A stretch of 55,590 bases of DNA from assembly GCA_001460835.1 (NCBI GenBank), contig CYKH01001867.1, positions 1-55,590 of the forward strand, given 5' to 3'. The notes below the pieces were generated by a model. It searched no databases, was not told the origin of the DNA, and saw only the letters and a program-made list of their open reading frames with translations. The position numbers and the translations under genes are program-made. Origin of the DNA: Bodo saltans (Eukaryota > Euglenozoa > Kinetoplastea > Eubodonida > Bodonidae). Below, one piece after another: positions 29,321 to 38,821 of the stretch (its first letter is position 1; every line of letters starts with the position of its first letter).

Positions 29321-29705
29321 AGAGAGGAGTGTCTCTCTTTGCTTTTTGATGCTCCTTTGTGACGTAACGTGCACTGTGTAAATGTGTTCTCTGTTTGTGC
29401 GATACAATTGATGGGACAAAAAATGGACGAGACGGAAGCAGTGGGCGGGAGAGATGATTCTTTTTCTCGTCATATTCTTCTCCAACGAGATTATTTGGAG
29501 GTTGCAAAGTCATGCGACGGTTTCGTTGCGTGAAACTCTGCTACGCACAAAAAAAAAAATACCTATGCAGCACTTTTGCCTTATCTATTTTGCATCGATC
29601 ATATCTTTACCATGTTTCCCTTTCATTTCTTGGTTGCAGCGTATTCGCGGGAGGAAAAAGGAGAAGTGCGCATCGTCTGATTGCTGAACAGAAAGGATCC
29701 TAGCG
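29321..29705. promoter_or_regulatory. Intergenic spacer with probable trans-splice acceptor (29611-29639)
   Basis: A C/T-rich run (CATGTTTCCCTTTCATTTCT) ends in TTGCAG with AG at 29638-29639, 66 bases before the ATG of the first FYVE-kinase gene. An 11-A run at 29549-29559 may mark the upstream 3' UTR. No gene is seen. Confidence 0.5.
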
Positions 29706-31199
29706 ATGTCACGATTTCTTTTTTGCAAAGATGCCGTGTGGATGGAAGACAGCGCGGCTGACTTCTGCATGAACCCAAAGTGCAAAATGAAGTTTAGCGT
29801 GCTGCCAGGAAGGCACAAGCATCATTGCAGGTGGTGCGGCAAGATATTTTGTGAGTCCTGTGCGCCACTTGTTCCCGTCGTCAACGGCACGCCATATCTT
29901 AAAAAAGAGCGCCTGAAGGAGGCAAGAAGATGCAACAGTTGTCGGGTGCCACTCATTCTTCGATCGTACACAGAAACTGTAGGCGGTCCTTTGCAAGCAA
30001 ATCCTGCTGATCTCATCATGTCGTTTTTGGACAATACGTCAAAGAACGCCCTGTTGCAATCCTGCGCTGCGCTCCTCCATCAATTTCACGCAGAGGGCAT
30101 TCGTTACCTGCGCACCATGCAAGAGAGGTACCCAACCCTCTTCGACGGAGCACAGGTGGGGAAGGGTGCGTGTGGGACAGTGTACAAGGTCGAGGACCGT
30201 CAACGGAACAACAACCGCGTGGCCGTCAAGGTGGTGACGAAGTCCACTGTACTATCGCACGCCATGTGGAGAAAGTTGCAAGCAGAAATTGAAATTATGA
30301 TGCATAGCAATCACCGAAATGTTGCCGCGCTGTTAGAAGTGTTTCAAACTCCCACAAGCTTAGTGATGGTCATCGAGGCAGGGGAGGGTGGGTCGCTCAA
30401 ACATTGCATGGATGTTGTCAGGAAAAGGAAGTGGCCCGCAGAAGCATTTGTCGCGCATGTCATCCAACAAGTGGCCGAGGGGCTCGAGTACCTCTTCCAT
30501 GAACGAAACATCATTCATCGAGATATTAAGCAGGACAACATCGTGCTGACCAAAGACTACAGCAGAGCCATGATTATTGACTTTGGGCTGGCAGAGTACG
30601 CGTTGAGCGACGAGCAGACATACGTTCCTTGCGGCACGATGGGATTCGCCTCCCCTGAGAATATTCTCGCTGTGGTGGAGAGGAAAGCAAAATTCCCTGC
30701 GCCGCGGCTTACCATGCACCTGGCTGATATGTTTAGCGTAGGCGTCGTCGCGTACATGTTGCTGAGCGGGCAGAAGCCTCTGAGAGGGACTCGATTTGTA
30801 GATCTTCACCAAGAAGTGAAACGTGGTATTCGGTGTTGCGGCCCAAAGTGGGATAACGTCATCTCTGAGAACACCAAGTCGATGCTAAACCACTTGCTCC
30901 ACGTTGTCACCGAGAAGCGCGCGACGCCTAGAGATGTAGCAGGCCACGCCATGATACTAGAATCTGTCCCTCAGATTACCTCAATGTTAGCAGAGAGGAA
31001 GAATGACTTGGATCACTTAGATAAGGTGGAGGGAGATGAATGGATCTTTGTGATTGAGGACCCTCCCATCGCCTACGAGGAGGATTTCGATACCGTCGGC
31101 AGAACCAGAAGAGGGCAGTCTTCGATGGGATCACCACGAGGCTCATCGAAGAAGCTCGGTAGCACGATAGGAGGAGGCTCACCGACAGTTAGTGCATAA
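29706..31199 (+). CDS. FYVE zinc finger plus protein kinase (paralogue 1 of 2)
   Basis: An N-terminal FYVE-type finger (about residues 12-80) shows the WxxD box, C-x4-C spacing, the basic patch HKHHCRWCG and CESCAP, which together bind phosphatidylinositol 3-phosphate on endosomes. A short helical linker (about 95-140) follows; its LIMSFLDN and LLQSCAALLHQF resemble an F-box-like helix pair. The kinase domain spans about 148-425: glycine loop GKGACGTVYK, Lys in VAVKVV, IIHRDIKQDN, IDFGLAEY and GFASPEN in place of APE. All catalytic residues are present. The C-terminal tail (425-497) is acidic then Ser/Gly-rich. It is probably an endosome-recruited Ser/Thr kinase. Its tandem paralogue lies 306 bases downstream. 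Confidence 0.88.
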   Translation: MSRFLFCKDAVWMEDSAADFCMNPKCKMKFSVLPGRHKHHCRWCGKIFCESCAPLVPVVNGTPYLKKERLKEARRCNSCRVPLILRSYTETVGGPLQANPADLIMSFLDNTSKNALLQSCAALLHQFHAEGIRYLRTMQERYPTLFDGAQVGKGACGTVYKVEDRQRNNNRVAVKVVTKSTVLSHAMWRKLQAEIEIMMHSNHRNVAALLEVFQTPTSLVMVIEAGEGGSLKHCMDVVRKRKWPAEAFVAHVIQQVAEGLEYLFHERNIIHRDIKQDNIVLTKDYSRAMIIDFGLAEYALSDEQTYVPCGTMGFASPENILAVVERKAKFPAPRLTMHLADMFSVGVVAYMLLSGQKPLRGTRFVDLHQEVKRGIRCCGPKWDNVISENTKSMLNHLLHVVTEKRATPRDVAGHAMILESVPQITSMLAERKNDLDHLDKVEGDEWIFVIEDPPIAYEEDFDTVGRTRRGQSSMGSPRGSSKKLGSTIGGGSPTVSA

Positions 31200-31505
31200 A
31201 TGATGTGAAAGGGAATGTGTTGCGAAAACGACATTGGCGTCGTGCCAACACATAGCACGCAGGCGCATATGCTGCGTCGACGAGGACTCATGATGAATTC
31301 CTTTTACTTTGGTATCGTCAATCCGATGTTGCAAACAAACAAACGAAGTAGATCATGACGTTTCATTTTGTTTCTTTGTTGTTTCGTTCAATCGCTTTTT
31401 TTTTTTTTTTCAGGAGAGCGATCCATTGCGGCGTAGTACCACTAGCAGTCAGTCAATTGGGCACAACTTTCTTTTTTGTTGCCTCCTCGGTGTGCCCAGT
31501 TAAGT
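31200..31505. other. Spacer between the two FYVE-kinase genes
   Basis: About 306 bases holding a strong splice-acceptor tract at 31394-31413 and no gene. Confidence 0.5.
31394..31413 (+). promoter_or_regulatory. Trans-splice acceptor (polypyrimidine tract plus AG)
   Basis: An unbroken run of about 16 T is followed by CAG (AG at 31412-31413), 93 bases before ATG 31506. It decides the start of the second FYVE-kinase gene, since the upstream TTG in frame is not needed. Confidence 0.65.
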
Positions 31506-32984
31506 ATGGACACCCTTCTGTATCCTTGCGTAAGGTGGGTTCCCGACAGCGAAGTGGATAGCTGCACCAAATGTTCGAGCAAGTTCCAAAAATTGAGTTT
31601 TAAGTCGAAGCACCATTGCAGGCATTGCGGAAAGATTTACTGTGACAAGTGTGCCCCTCTTCAGCCCCTTCCTAACGGGACTCCCTGGATGAAGTACAAC
31701 ATGACCCAGGCAAGGAAGTGCAACGCCTGCCAACTCCCCCGTATCTTCCAAGCGCACCGGTTCTACGGCGAGAACACGCGATTAGACGGCGGCATCGTAG
31801 AACTGATCATGTCGTTCCTTGATGATCGATCGGTGGCCAGACTTCAGCAAAGCTGCGCCACGATGCTGCGTCAATTCCCAGTGCCCAACGTCCCGTACTT
31901 TGAGTCTCTTCAAGCAAGGTTTCCCACGTTATTTGCAGGGGCTCAGATTGGGCGTGGTGCGTGCGGCACCGTCTACAAAGTCGAAGACTGGGACGGATCC
32001 AAAGTTGCCGTCAAGGTGGTGGAGAAGGCTCGCGTGTACTCCTACTATGGGTGGAGGAAATTGTTCGGTGAGATTGAAATCATGCGAGGCAACGAACACG
32101 TGAACGTGTCGCGTATTTTAGAAGTGTTTCAGACGGCTAGCCACCTTGCTATCATCATGGAGCTGGGCGAGGGGGGTTCGTTGAAGCGTGCGTACGAAGT
32201 GGTCAGGAAAAAGCACTACGACATGGAAGTCTTCACGGCCAACGTGGTGGGGCAAGTGGCAGCTGGGCTGGACTACTTGTATCACACAAGGAAGATCGTT
32301 CACCGTGATATCAAGCACGATAACATTGTATTGAGTAAGGATTACAGTCGCGTCATGATTATTGACTTTGGCCTTGCCGAGTGGGTGCGGGACGACTACA
32401 AGCAGAAGTACGTCCCTTGCGGAACGATGGGCTTCGCCTCCCCAGAGAATATCCAGGCTGTTGTGGAAAGGAAAACCGTATTCCAAGCCAATGGCTATGC
32501 GATGCATGAGTCGGACTTGTTTAGCTTGGGCGTTGTGGCGTTTATGCTTCTCTCTGGATCAAAGCCGCTTCGCGGTCAGAGGTTCACAGAGCAACATGCT
32601 GAAGTCCGCCGTGGACTTCGCTGCTCAGGTCCTCGATGGCAGCACGTGTCGGACAGAGCAAAACATATCATTGAGTGGCTCCTCGTAGGCCCCACCATCC
32701 AACGAGCCACAGCAGCAGACGTTGTCCAACATCCCTGGGTACTTGACAGCATTCATAAATTCTCAGCGATCGAGTCGGATAGAATAGGAGAGATTGAGCT
32801 AGAGGACAGAATGGAGGGAGATGAGTGGGTGTTTGTGGCCAACCAAATGCGCATTACGGAAGAGTGGAAGATGATCGAGGAGGACGAGTGGTGCGACGAT
32901 GCAGCGAGCACACCGCCTGGCGATGCGGACCCTTCCACCCCTGGTGGTCGCACCCCTGGTGGTGGTCGCACTCCAAGGCATTAG
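31506..32984 (+). CDS. FYVE zinc finger plus protein kinase (paralogue 2 of 2)
   Basis: Same layout as the gene upstream. The FYVE finger (about residues 11-78) has WVPD, C-x2-C, KSKHHCRHCGKIYC and DKCAP. The linker has IVELIMSFLDDRS and LQQSCATMLRQF. The kinase spans about 147-420, with GRGACGTVYK, VAVKVVEK, IVHRDIKHDN, IDFGLAEW and GFASPEN. The tail repeats the acidic MEGDEW phrase seen in paralogue 1, then ends in Pro/Gly/Arg repeats (GGRTPGGGRTPRH). The two proteins align along their length with many substitutions, so the duplication is old. Both copies keep all catalytic and zinc-binding residues, which argues for two working enzymes. Confidence 0.88.
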   Translation: MDTLLYPCVRWVPDSEVDSCTKCSSKFQKLSFKSKHHCRHCGKIYCDKCAPLQPLPNGTPWMKYNMTQARKCNACQLPRIFQAHRFYGENTRLDGGIVELIMSFLDDRSVARLQQSCATMLRQFPVPNVPYFESLQARFPTLFAGAQIGRGACGTVYKVEDWDGSKVAVKVVEKARVYSYYGWRKLFGEIEIMRGNEHVNVSRILEVFQTASHLAIIMELGEGGSLKRAYEVVRKKHYDMEVFTANVVGQVAAGLDYLYHTRKIVHRDIKHDNIVLSKDYSRVMIIDFGLAEWVRDDYKQKYVPCGTMGFASPENIQAVVERKTVFQANGYAMHESDLFSLGVVAFMLLSGSKPLRGQRFTEQHAEVRRGLRCSGPRWQHVSDRAKHIIEWLLVGPTIQRATAADVVQHPWVLDSIHKFSAIESDRIGEIELEDRMEGDEWVFVANQMRITEEWKMIEEDEWCDDAASTPPGDADPSTPGGRTPGGGRTPRH

Positions 32985-33308
32985 TACTACGAATTACTAC
33001 TTAGTAGTGCTGCGCAGTGCTGGAACACTTTTTACATCGTTTGATGTTTTTGTTGTGGGCTGCGTTTTTGATCCACGCTCGTTACTTTGTGTTTCTTTGT
33101 GTCGACGAAGTGGGTTTGCTGTCGCAGCTGCTTTGTGAAAGGATTTGTGATTCGCCCAAATGAAGAGGACGAGAGTGCAGTGCATTATACTTTGAATCCA
33201 CGAAACAACTCTTTCCATTTATTATTCTGTGGGACGTAGATGTTCGAGTCATTGGTTCGTTCTCTTTTTTTATTTTTTTATTTTGCACTTGTGTGCGTAG
33301 CGAAGACG
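32985..33308. other. Intergenic spacer
   Basis: About 320 bases, T-rich, ending in the acceptor at 33259-33300. No gene is seen. Confidence 0.45.
33259..33300 (+). promoter_or_regulatory. Trans-splice acceptor for the next gene
   Basis: A T-rich tract (33261-33284) is followed by the first clear AG at 33299-33300, nine bases before ATG 33309. The in-frame ATG at 33240 lies upstream of this tract and would translate it as a false hydrophobic N-terminus. Confidence 0.55.
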
Positions 33309-35743
33309 ATGATGCCCTCGCGTCGCTCTGCATCAACAGACCGCAGCAAGACTCCAGGACTATCTGAGGGCAATGGAGGCTACCGATCAAGCTCTTCACT
33401 CAGCTCATCGAGTGCACTTGCCCTGCAGCCTCCCCCTAATCCATACCAACGCATCCTCCAGCGCCTTGAAGGTGAGGAGAAAAAACTCCGCAAGCAGCTA
33501 GCAAGTGTTTCAATGCACCCCAATGTCCTTATAAAATTCTGTGCATCATGCATCGACGTGTCAGCAGCACTTCTGGCAGAAGTGCACACATCGTCCCCCC
33601 ATCATTCGCACGTTTCCAGTGGTGGTGGTGGTGCAGATAGTCGCAGGAATACGACACTATCAGCCTACGCCAATAATGCGCTTTCCACCGCCCACTTGAT
33701 TGCGTGCCGAGTGGAGGGCCTCCTGCGGCACGGCACACATGATCGGCGACGGTACAATTCAGAGGATTTTCTTAACCTGTGCCGTGATTTTGTGTATGAG
33801 GCTCCAAAGGAGCAACACGCGCTTGTAGAGTTGTCTCGAAGAAAAGTTCTCAGTCGAACGTTCCAGTTGATTGCTAGAATTTGTGCTGCGTCTGGGCATC
33901 ACGCGGAACAGCCTACGCCAATAATGCGCTTTCCACCGCCCACATGATTGCGTGCCGAGTTGAGGGCCTCCTTCGGCACGGCACACATGATCGGCGACGG
34001 TACAATTCAGAGGATTTTCTTAACCTGTGTCGTGATTTTGTGTATGAGGCCCCAAAGGAGCAACACGCGCTTGTAGAGTTGTCTCGAAGAAAAGTACTCA
34101 GTCGAACGTTCCAGTTGATTGCTAGAATTTGTGCTGCGTCTGGGCATCACGCGGAAAGTCAGTCTGCATTCGAGGACAGTTGGGCAGTGTCCCAACAAAG
34201 TAGCGCCACGTGTGATGTCGCCTCATTGATCAATTACCTTTCCGTGTGCCAAGAACACAAAGACGCGGGACGAACATTGTGGTTGGCCTCCGATGCTGTG
34301 TGGCTGGCGCGTAGGGCGGTGCAGACTACGATCCATGAGGTGGAGGTGCTGCTGCGTCGCGGTGCTCCAAGCGAGCGGGAGGCGGCCCTCGCCAGACGGC
34401 GTGAATACGGACGCATGCTGGTCACGGCAATGGTGCGACAAGCGAATTCCGCCATGACATTAACGAGAGCCCAAAGGGCGTCGTTAAGGCCCACTGCCTA
34501 TGATGAGTGGCGAAGCCATCGCACTACGTTGCTATTCTTTGCATTGTCGAGAGTTGCTGCGGAAGAGCTCGACGAGCAACAAGATGCCCAGTTGCATGCG
34601 ATGGTGCAAGATTCTGTGGATGGTTGGTCTCGTTGTTTGATGCTTTGGGGCTCTTCTGAATCCCCGGCCCACAGCATGACGCCGAAGGATCGATGGACGT
34701 ATCAGGCGTACCAAAGCAGGCAGTACGCAGCGGTGAACATGGACACGGAGTGGCGCAGTGCGATGAATGTAAATCACACAATCGACAACAGCAACGGCAG
34801 CATGTCCGCCGCATTCGGCCGTGACGACTACGCAGACGACTCCGCGACGCCTACACTTCAGATGATAGAGGCGCGGTATCCTTTCAGCTTAGGGATAGAA
34901 CTCGTGATTGTGGCAGGTCGTGGTAAGTCAACATTCGATCTTCTGCCGCCGCCATCGAAGCGCGCGTCGCTCTCACAAAACCAGGAGGTCGTCGCCTCAA
35001 CGACGGCGCCTCAACCACCACAAAGGGTGGCTAGCAGTGCTCGTGATGATGAATTTGTAAACCTTGACGAGAACTACAATCACATCGGTGCGCCACAGCA
35101 TCACCTTCATCATGCACCAACAGTCGAAGGGCGTGGCGACGCTACTGTCCCGATGCCTCGTGTGGCAATGCGTTCCTTGCGCAACGTAAAGCAGACAATA
35201 GACACTGCTCCTCCCAACTTACAACAAGAAGACACTCACGCTGCAGCAGCTAGGCGGACGCAAAGCAGTGCTGCCCTTCGTGCCTTCACCGATCGTGCGT
35301 TTGATTTGTTACATCAGTATCGGCTTCCAATCGCCACCACCACCACCAACGTTGGCAGTGACGATGCAGCGGCCAAGAGTACCGAAGACGAGTCCTTGCC
35401 AGCCGAGTCCCGCGGTCCGAGTCCCCTCCCACCACCACAGCCAGTGGCGCCTATTCGCCAGTCACATAAAAATGGACACGGCATTGGACCACTGTCGTCG
35501 GTCAACAGTAGCTCTGCACAGTCTATCTCCTCGTCATTTCTTCTGCACAGCGAGCCTCTTGATGTGGCGCCAATGCCGTTTGTGCGAGCAGAGGAGTCCG
35601 TCAGCAGAGATCTATTCCGCGCTGGAACGTCTGTTTCCCCAGATCCCATGCCGATCACGTTAGCGATCCCAATCGCTGCGGCACCATCGCCAGCATCGGC
35701 ACTCCCTCGGCGCCGGGGCGCCCCTGGCAGTGGGGGTAGGTAA
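33309..35743 (+). CDS. Unrecognised helical protein, frame split by a 248-bp duplication
   Basis: Start ATG 33309 follows the acceptor at 33299. After a Ser-rich head, the body (up to about 34900) is alpha-helical and rich in Ala, Leu and Arg. It shows spaced pairs of helices that recall TPR-like repeats, but no family is recognised. The C-terminal third (34920-35743) is disordered, rich in Ser, Pro and Ala. A 248-bp unit is present twice (33661-33908, 33909-34156), which shifts the frame and causes a stop at 33947. Joining 33309-33908 with 34157-35743 gives one 728-residue frame. The gene is therefore probably intact in the cell. Confidence 0.65.
33661..34156. repeat. 248-bp direct tandem duplication inside a gene, with SNPs
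   Basis: Copies 33661-33908 and 33909-34156 abut directly. They differ at about six positions (for example CACTTGATTG versus CACATGATTG, AAAGTTCTCAG versus AAAGTACTCAG), about 2.4 percent. Most are silent, which suits two alleles placed side by side. Confidence 0.9.
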
Positions 35744-35992
35744 CCTCACTGCTTGCTGAATCTTTCTTACACCTTATGGTGTGTGTTCCTCTCTCTCTTT
35801 TTGATTGTTAGAGTCATCCACTACGCTTCTTGTGTCTTAGAATACACCAGTGCTCACAGGAAGTGAGTGGTGATCACCCAGTGCAGTAACGGTTTTTTTC
35901 TTGTGGTCTCACTCGCCTATGGATCTGTCGGACATTGGTTACCTTTTCCTTTTTCTGTATTCTTTTGAAATTGAAGAGAAAACAAACCGCAC

Positions 35993-36882
35993 ATGGAGAG
36001 TGTTGATCGAGCTGAGCTCCTCTCATCTGTTCAACGATACAAGACGAGCTACGAGCGTGATGTGCTTCATATTCTCAACTTAGCACCGGGGATGCCCGCA
36101 GTGCACCCAGAAACACCGGTTGCTGAAGCCCGGCGTAACTACATGAAGATTGCAGCTCTCATTCACCCGGATAAGTTTACTAGTACTCCAGCGCTTCAGG
36201 CTACGGCAACAGAGGCATTTCAGGTCCTTGTGAAGGGCTTTGAATTCTTTGCCAGTTCTAATTTTCGTAAGGCTGCCGAAGCAGCGAAGGCTAAACCGAA
36301 AGCCGCAAAGCCAAAGCCTGCACCAAACCCAAAAAAAGAAGCGAAGAAAAAAGAGGACAAGCCAAAAACAGTTCCCCCAAAAAAGTCAGCAAAGAAAGCT
36401 CTTCTCGACGATGAGGAATCGGAGGACGACGACAATGAAGATGACGATGATGATGAGTCTAACGACGATGAATCGGACGGATGTGACAACAGCGACGATG
36501 ACACCATGACCGCAATTTGGAGCGAAACTCTCGCACCTCCCCCACGCAGTGTTAAGGAAGTGCTTACTCGAAACCGCACCAACGACGGTTGCCTTCGGAC
36601 CACTGTGAAATGTCCTCGCTGTGCTAGCGCGTGGCAGCCCGATGACAACAAGCAGTACTCCCTGTTCATGGGGTACGGCCTCAAGATTCATTGTCAACTG
36701 TGTTTGCTGCTCTACGGGTGCGCGACGGCAACGCATGTGTGCTCGTGCTCGAAGTCGTTTGATTACGATTCTTCCCTGTACGACTCCAAGGTGACCTGCA
36801 CGGGGAAGTGCAAGAAGTCGTTTGGATTTATGTACTACCCCGTGACGGGTGAACATTTGAACAAAATCCGCGAAGCTGACGT
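35993..36882 (+). CDS. J-domain protein with acidic linker and cysteine-rich C-terminus (3' end missing)
   Basis: The N-terminal 80 residues form a J domain: helix II (EARRNYMKIAALI), the HPD motif followed by KF, and helix III (ATEAFQVLVKGFEFF). J proteins recruit Hsp70 and trigger its ATPase. No Gly/Phe region follows, so it is type III. A Lys/Pro-rich then Asp/Glu-rich linker (about 95-170) leads to a cysteine-rich part: CPRC, CQLC, CSCSK and CTGKCKK. It probably binds zinc and resembles the treble-clef tail of some trypanosome J proteins. Good sequence ends near 36882, where a run of ten A joins an out-of-frame copy of 36693-36746 and then the N gap. The true end is unknown. Confidence 0.75.
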
Positions 36883-36892
36883 AAAAAAAAAA

Positions 36893-36946
36893 GTCAACTG
36901 TGTTTGCTGCTCTACGGGTGCGCGACGGCAACTCATGTGTGCTCGT
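36893..36946. repeat. 54-bp second copy of J-protein coding sequence at the gap edge
   Basis: These bases repeat 36693-36746 with one mismatch (ACGCATG versus ACTCATG) and run into the Ns. They follow a run of ten A (36883-36892) and are out of frame with the gene. They mark a contig end rather than real coding sequence here. Confidence 0.85.
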
Positions 36947-37246
36947 NNNNNNNNNNNNNNNNNNNNNNNNNNNNNNNNNNNNNNNNNNNNNNNNNNNNNN
37001 NNNNNNNNNNNNNNNNNNNNNNNNNNNNNNNNNNNNNNNNNNNNNNNNNNNNNNNNNNNNNNNNNNNNNNNNNNNNNNNNNNNNNNNNNNNNNNNNNNNN
37101 NNNNNNNNNNNNNNNNNNNNNNNNNNNNNNNNNNNNNNNNNNNNNNNNNNNNNNNNNNNNNNNNNNNNNNNNNNNNNNNNNNNNNNNNNNNNNNNNNNNN
37201 NNNNNNNNNNNNNNNNNNNNNNNNNNNNNNNNNNNNNNNNNNNNNN
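36947..37246. other. Assembly gap of 300 N
   Basis: Exactly 300 unknown bases, probably a placeholder length. The 3' end of the J-protein gene and the 5' end of the Rieske oxygenase gene are missing here. Confidence 0.99.
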
Positions 37247-37562
37247 CATCGATGATATCAACTGCGGTAAATATTACTGCGCTGGTCGTACGTGGTGCCA
37301 CGTCAACGCACATGTGCAAGAGCTGCCTGAAAACGGCCCAGACTCTGCCCACTTTAACGTGCTGCACAAGTCATTTGTCTGGAAGCGCATTCCTTGGGGA
37401 ATTGAGCACTTGTGGACGGGCGTGTGGACACCAAAGGAAGGCGTCCCGCACAAGTCTTACATTTATCTGACGCAATGCTTGACCCTATTCGGCTTCCGCA
37501 TTCCTGGCACCTTCGTGGAGGCCCACATCAACCAAGTTGGTCCTGGGATCGTCATGCTGCAC
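37247..37562 (+). pseudogene. Internal fragment of a second Rieske oxygenase copy
   Basis: Read from 37248, the fragment encodes IDDINCGKYYCAGRTWC through GPGIVMLH, including the DSAHFNVLH iron-binding segment. It matches 37741-38056 with about 12 differences in 316 bases (about 4 percent); only one changes a residue (Val to Ile). It starts at the N gap and ends at a run of ten A (37563-37572). It is either the other allele or a tandem paralogue cut by the assembly. Confidence 0.8.
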
Positions 37563-37573
37563 AAAAAAAAAAC

Positions 37574-38374
37574 TTCCATGGTTGGGAGTTTGATAAGACA
37601 GGCGCATGCACATCGATTGCAGGCACCAACGTCATCCCGCCGAATGCATTCCTGCGTAAATGGCACTCTGAAGAGAAGAACGGCGCCATTTATGTCTGGC
37701 ACGACGCAGAAAATCGTGAACCAACGTGGCGCGTGGACGACATCGATGATATCAACTGCGGTAAATATTACTGCGCTGGTCGTACGTGGTGCCATGTCAA
37801 TGCACATGTGCAAGAGCTGCCTGAAAACGGCCCAGACTCTGCCCACTTTAACGTCCTGCACAAGTCATTTGTGTGGAAGCGCATTCCGTGGGGAATTGAA
37901 CACTTGTGGACGGGTGTGTGGACACCAAAGGAAGGCATCCCGCACAAGTCTTACATTTATCTGACGCAATGCTTGACCCTATTCGGCTTCCGCATTCCTG
38001 GCACCTTCGTGGAGGCCCACATCAACCAAGTGGGTCCTGGGATTGTGATGCTGCATCTGACCACCCCGTTAGGGAAGTTGTACACCTTCGAGTACGTCAC
38101 GCCGTCGAAGACGACCACCCAGGTGGTGGAGCACACCATGTACTGTGCCCCTACCATTCCTCGTTTTGTGGGCAAGCTCCTCCTGTGGTCCTTTGAGGGT
38201 CAATTCCAGCGCGACGCCCCCATCTGGGAAACCAAGAAGTTTTTGAAGAAGCCACTGATCAGCAAAGCCGACGGACCCATTCTTGCGTTCCGTCGATGGT
38301 ATTCTCAGTTCTACTCCGAGGCGAGCATCTCCTTTGCAGATGCGCTGGCCAAGGAGAGCATGATGGACTGGTAG
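37574..38374 (+). CDS. Rieske oxygenase, cholesterol 7-desaturase (DAF-36/Neverland) family, 5' truncated
   Basis: Family members insert the C7-C8 double bond into sterols (cholesterol to 7-dehydrocholesterol) using a Rieske 2Fe-2S centre and a mononuclear iron. The frame opens at FHGWEFD, the second half of the Rieske motif (CxxHGWxFD), so the first iron-binding half and the N-terminal membrane part are lost in the join. The catalytic domain is complete. It has VQELPENGPDSAHFNVLH with the D-x2-H-x4-H iron ligands, then QVGPGIVMLH, a long beta region, and the family ending APIWETKKFL, KPLISKADGPI and FRRWYSQFY. The stop is at 38372-38374. A related fragment lies just upstream. An alternative function within other sterol or chlorophyll-type Rieske oxygenases is less likely given the Neverland-type tail. 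Confidence 0.85.
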   Translation, partial: FHGWEFDKTGACTSIAGTNVIPPNAFLRKWHSEEKNGAIYVWHDAENREPTWRVDDIDDINCGKYYCAGRTWCHVNAHVQELPENGPDSAHFNVLHKSFVWKRIPWGIEHLWTGVWTPKEGIPHKSYIYLTQCLTLFGFRIPGTFVEAHINQVGPGIVMLHLTTPLGKLYTFEYVTPSKTTTQVVEHTMYCAPTIPRFVGKLLLWSFEGQFQRDAPIWETKKFLKKPLISKADGPILAFRRWYSQFYSEASISFADALAKESMMDW

Positions 38375-38821
38375 AGAGGGCGGCTGATTGACTGATTGTC
38401 AATTGTTCAGGAGGCTTGATGGCAATTGCACGCAACATGATCATCGTACATTGCAATCAATAATCCATCAAAAAAGGCACAAGAGAGAGAGAGTTACACA
38501 ACATTCTGAGCAAAATCTCCTATGCAATTCAAACACTACCAAAAGTAACATCCATCATAGCCTTGGTGTGAAATGGTCGTTACGTCAGCGTGTCCACCTC
38601 CACTTTTTGATTTTTTTTTGTTTGTGTGCGTTACGATCCCCATCTTTTTTTTTGTGTGCCTCGTTGAACAACATAATGTTTCTATACATATGCAGTCTGC
38701 AATGATGTGCGATCCTTTTCCTTTTCCCTTCAGATCTGCCACTTCTCGTACTTGTCTCGTCCGTCATTCCCTTTTTTTTCGTGACAAAGTATTGATTGTT
38801 AGAGAGTTAGTTGTTCCTGAG
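38375..38821. other. Intergenic spacer
   Basis: About 450 bases with T runs at 38606-38619, 38646-38653 and 38771-38778 that can serve trans-splicing of the next gene. The frame from 38573 that translates them into hydrophobic residues is rejected. No gene is seen. Confidence 0.45.

Noticed and set aside
28541-29485. 314-residue open frame on the minus strand
   Set aside because: It is antisense to the UDP-rhamnose synthase gene and its second fragment. It is kept open by the strong third-position C bias of that gene and its Leu/Val/Asp repeats are mirror images of the + strand codons.
33240-33308. Earlier ATG giving a hydrophobic N-terminus to the helical-protein gene
   Set aside because: The hydrophobic residues come from translating the polypyrimidine tract of the splice acceptor; the mature mRNA should begin at about 33301.
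38573-38821. Longer N-terminus for the 210-residue protein
   Set aside because: Its start is at ATG 38573, but the residues are Phe/Pro/Val strings translated from T-rich splice signals.
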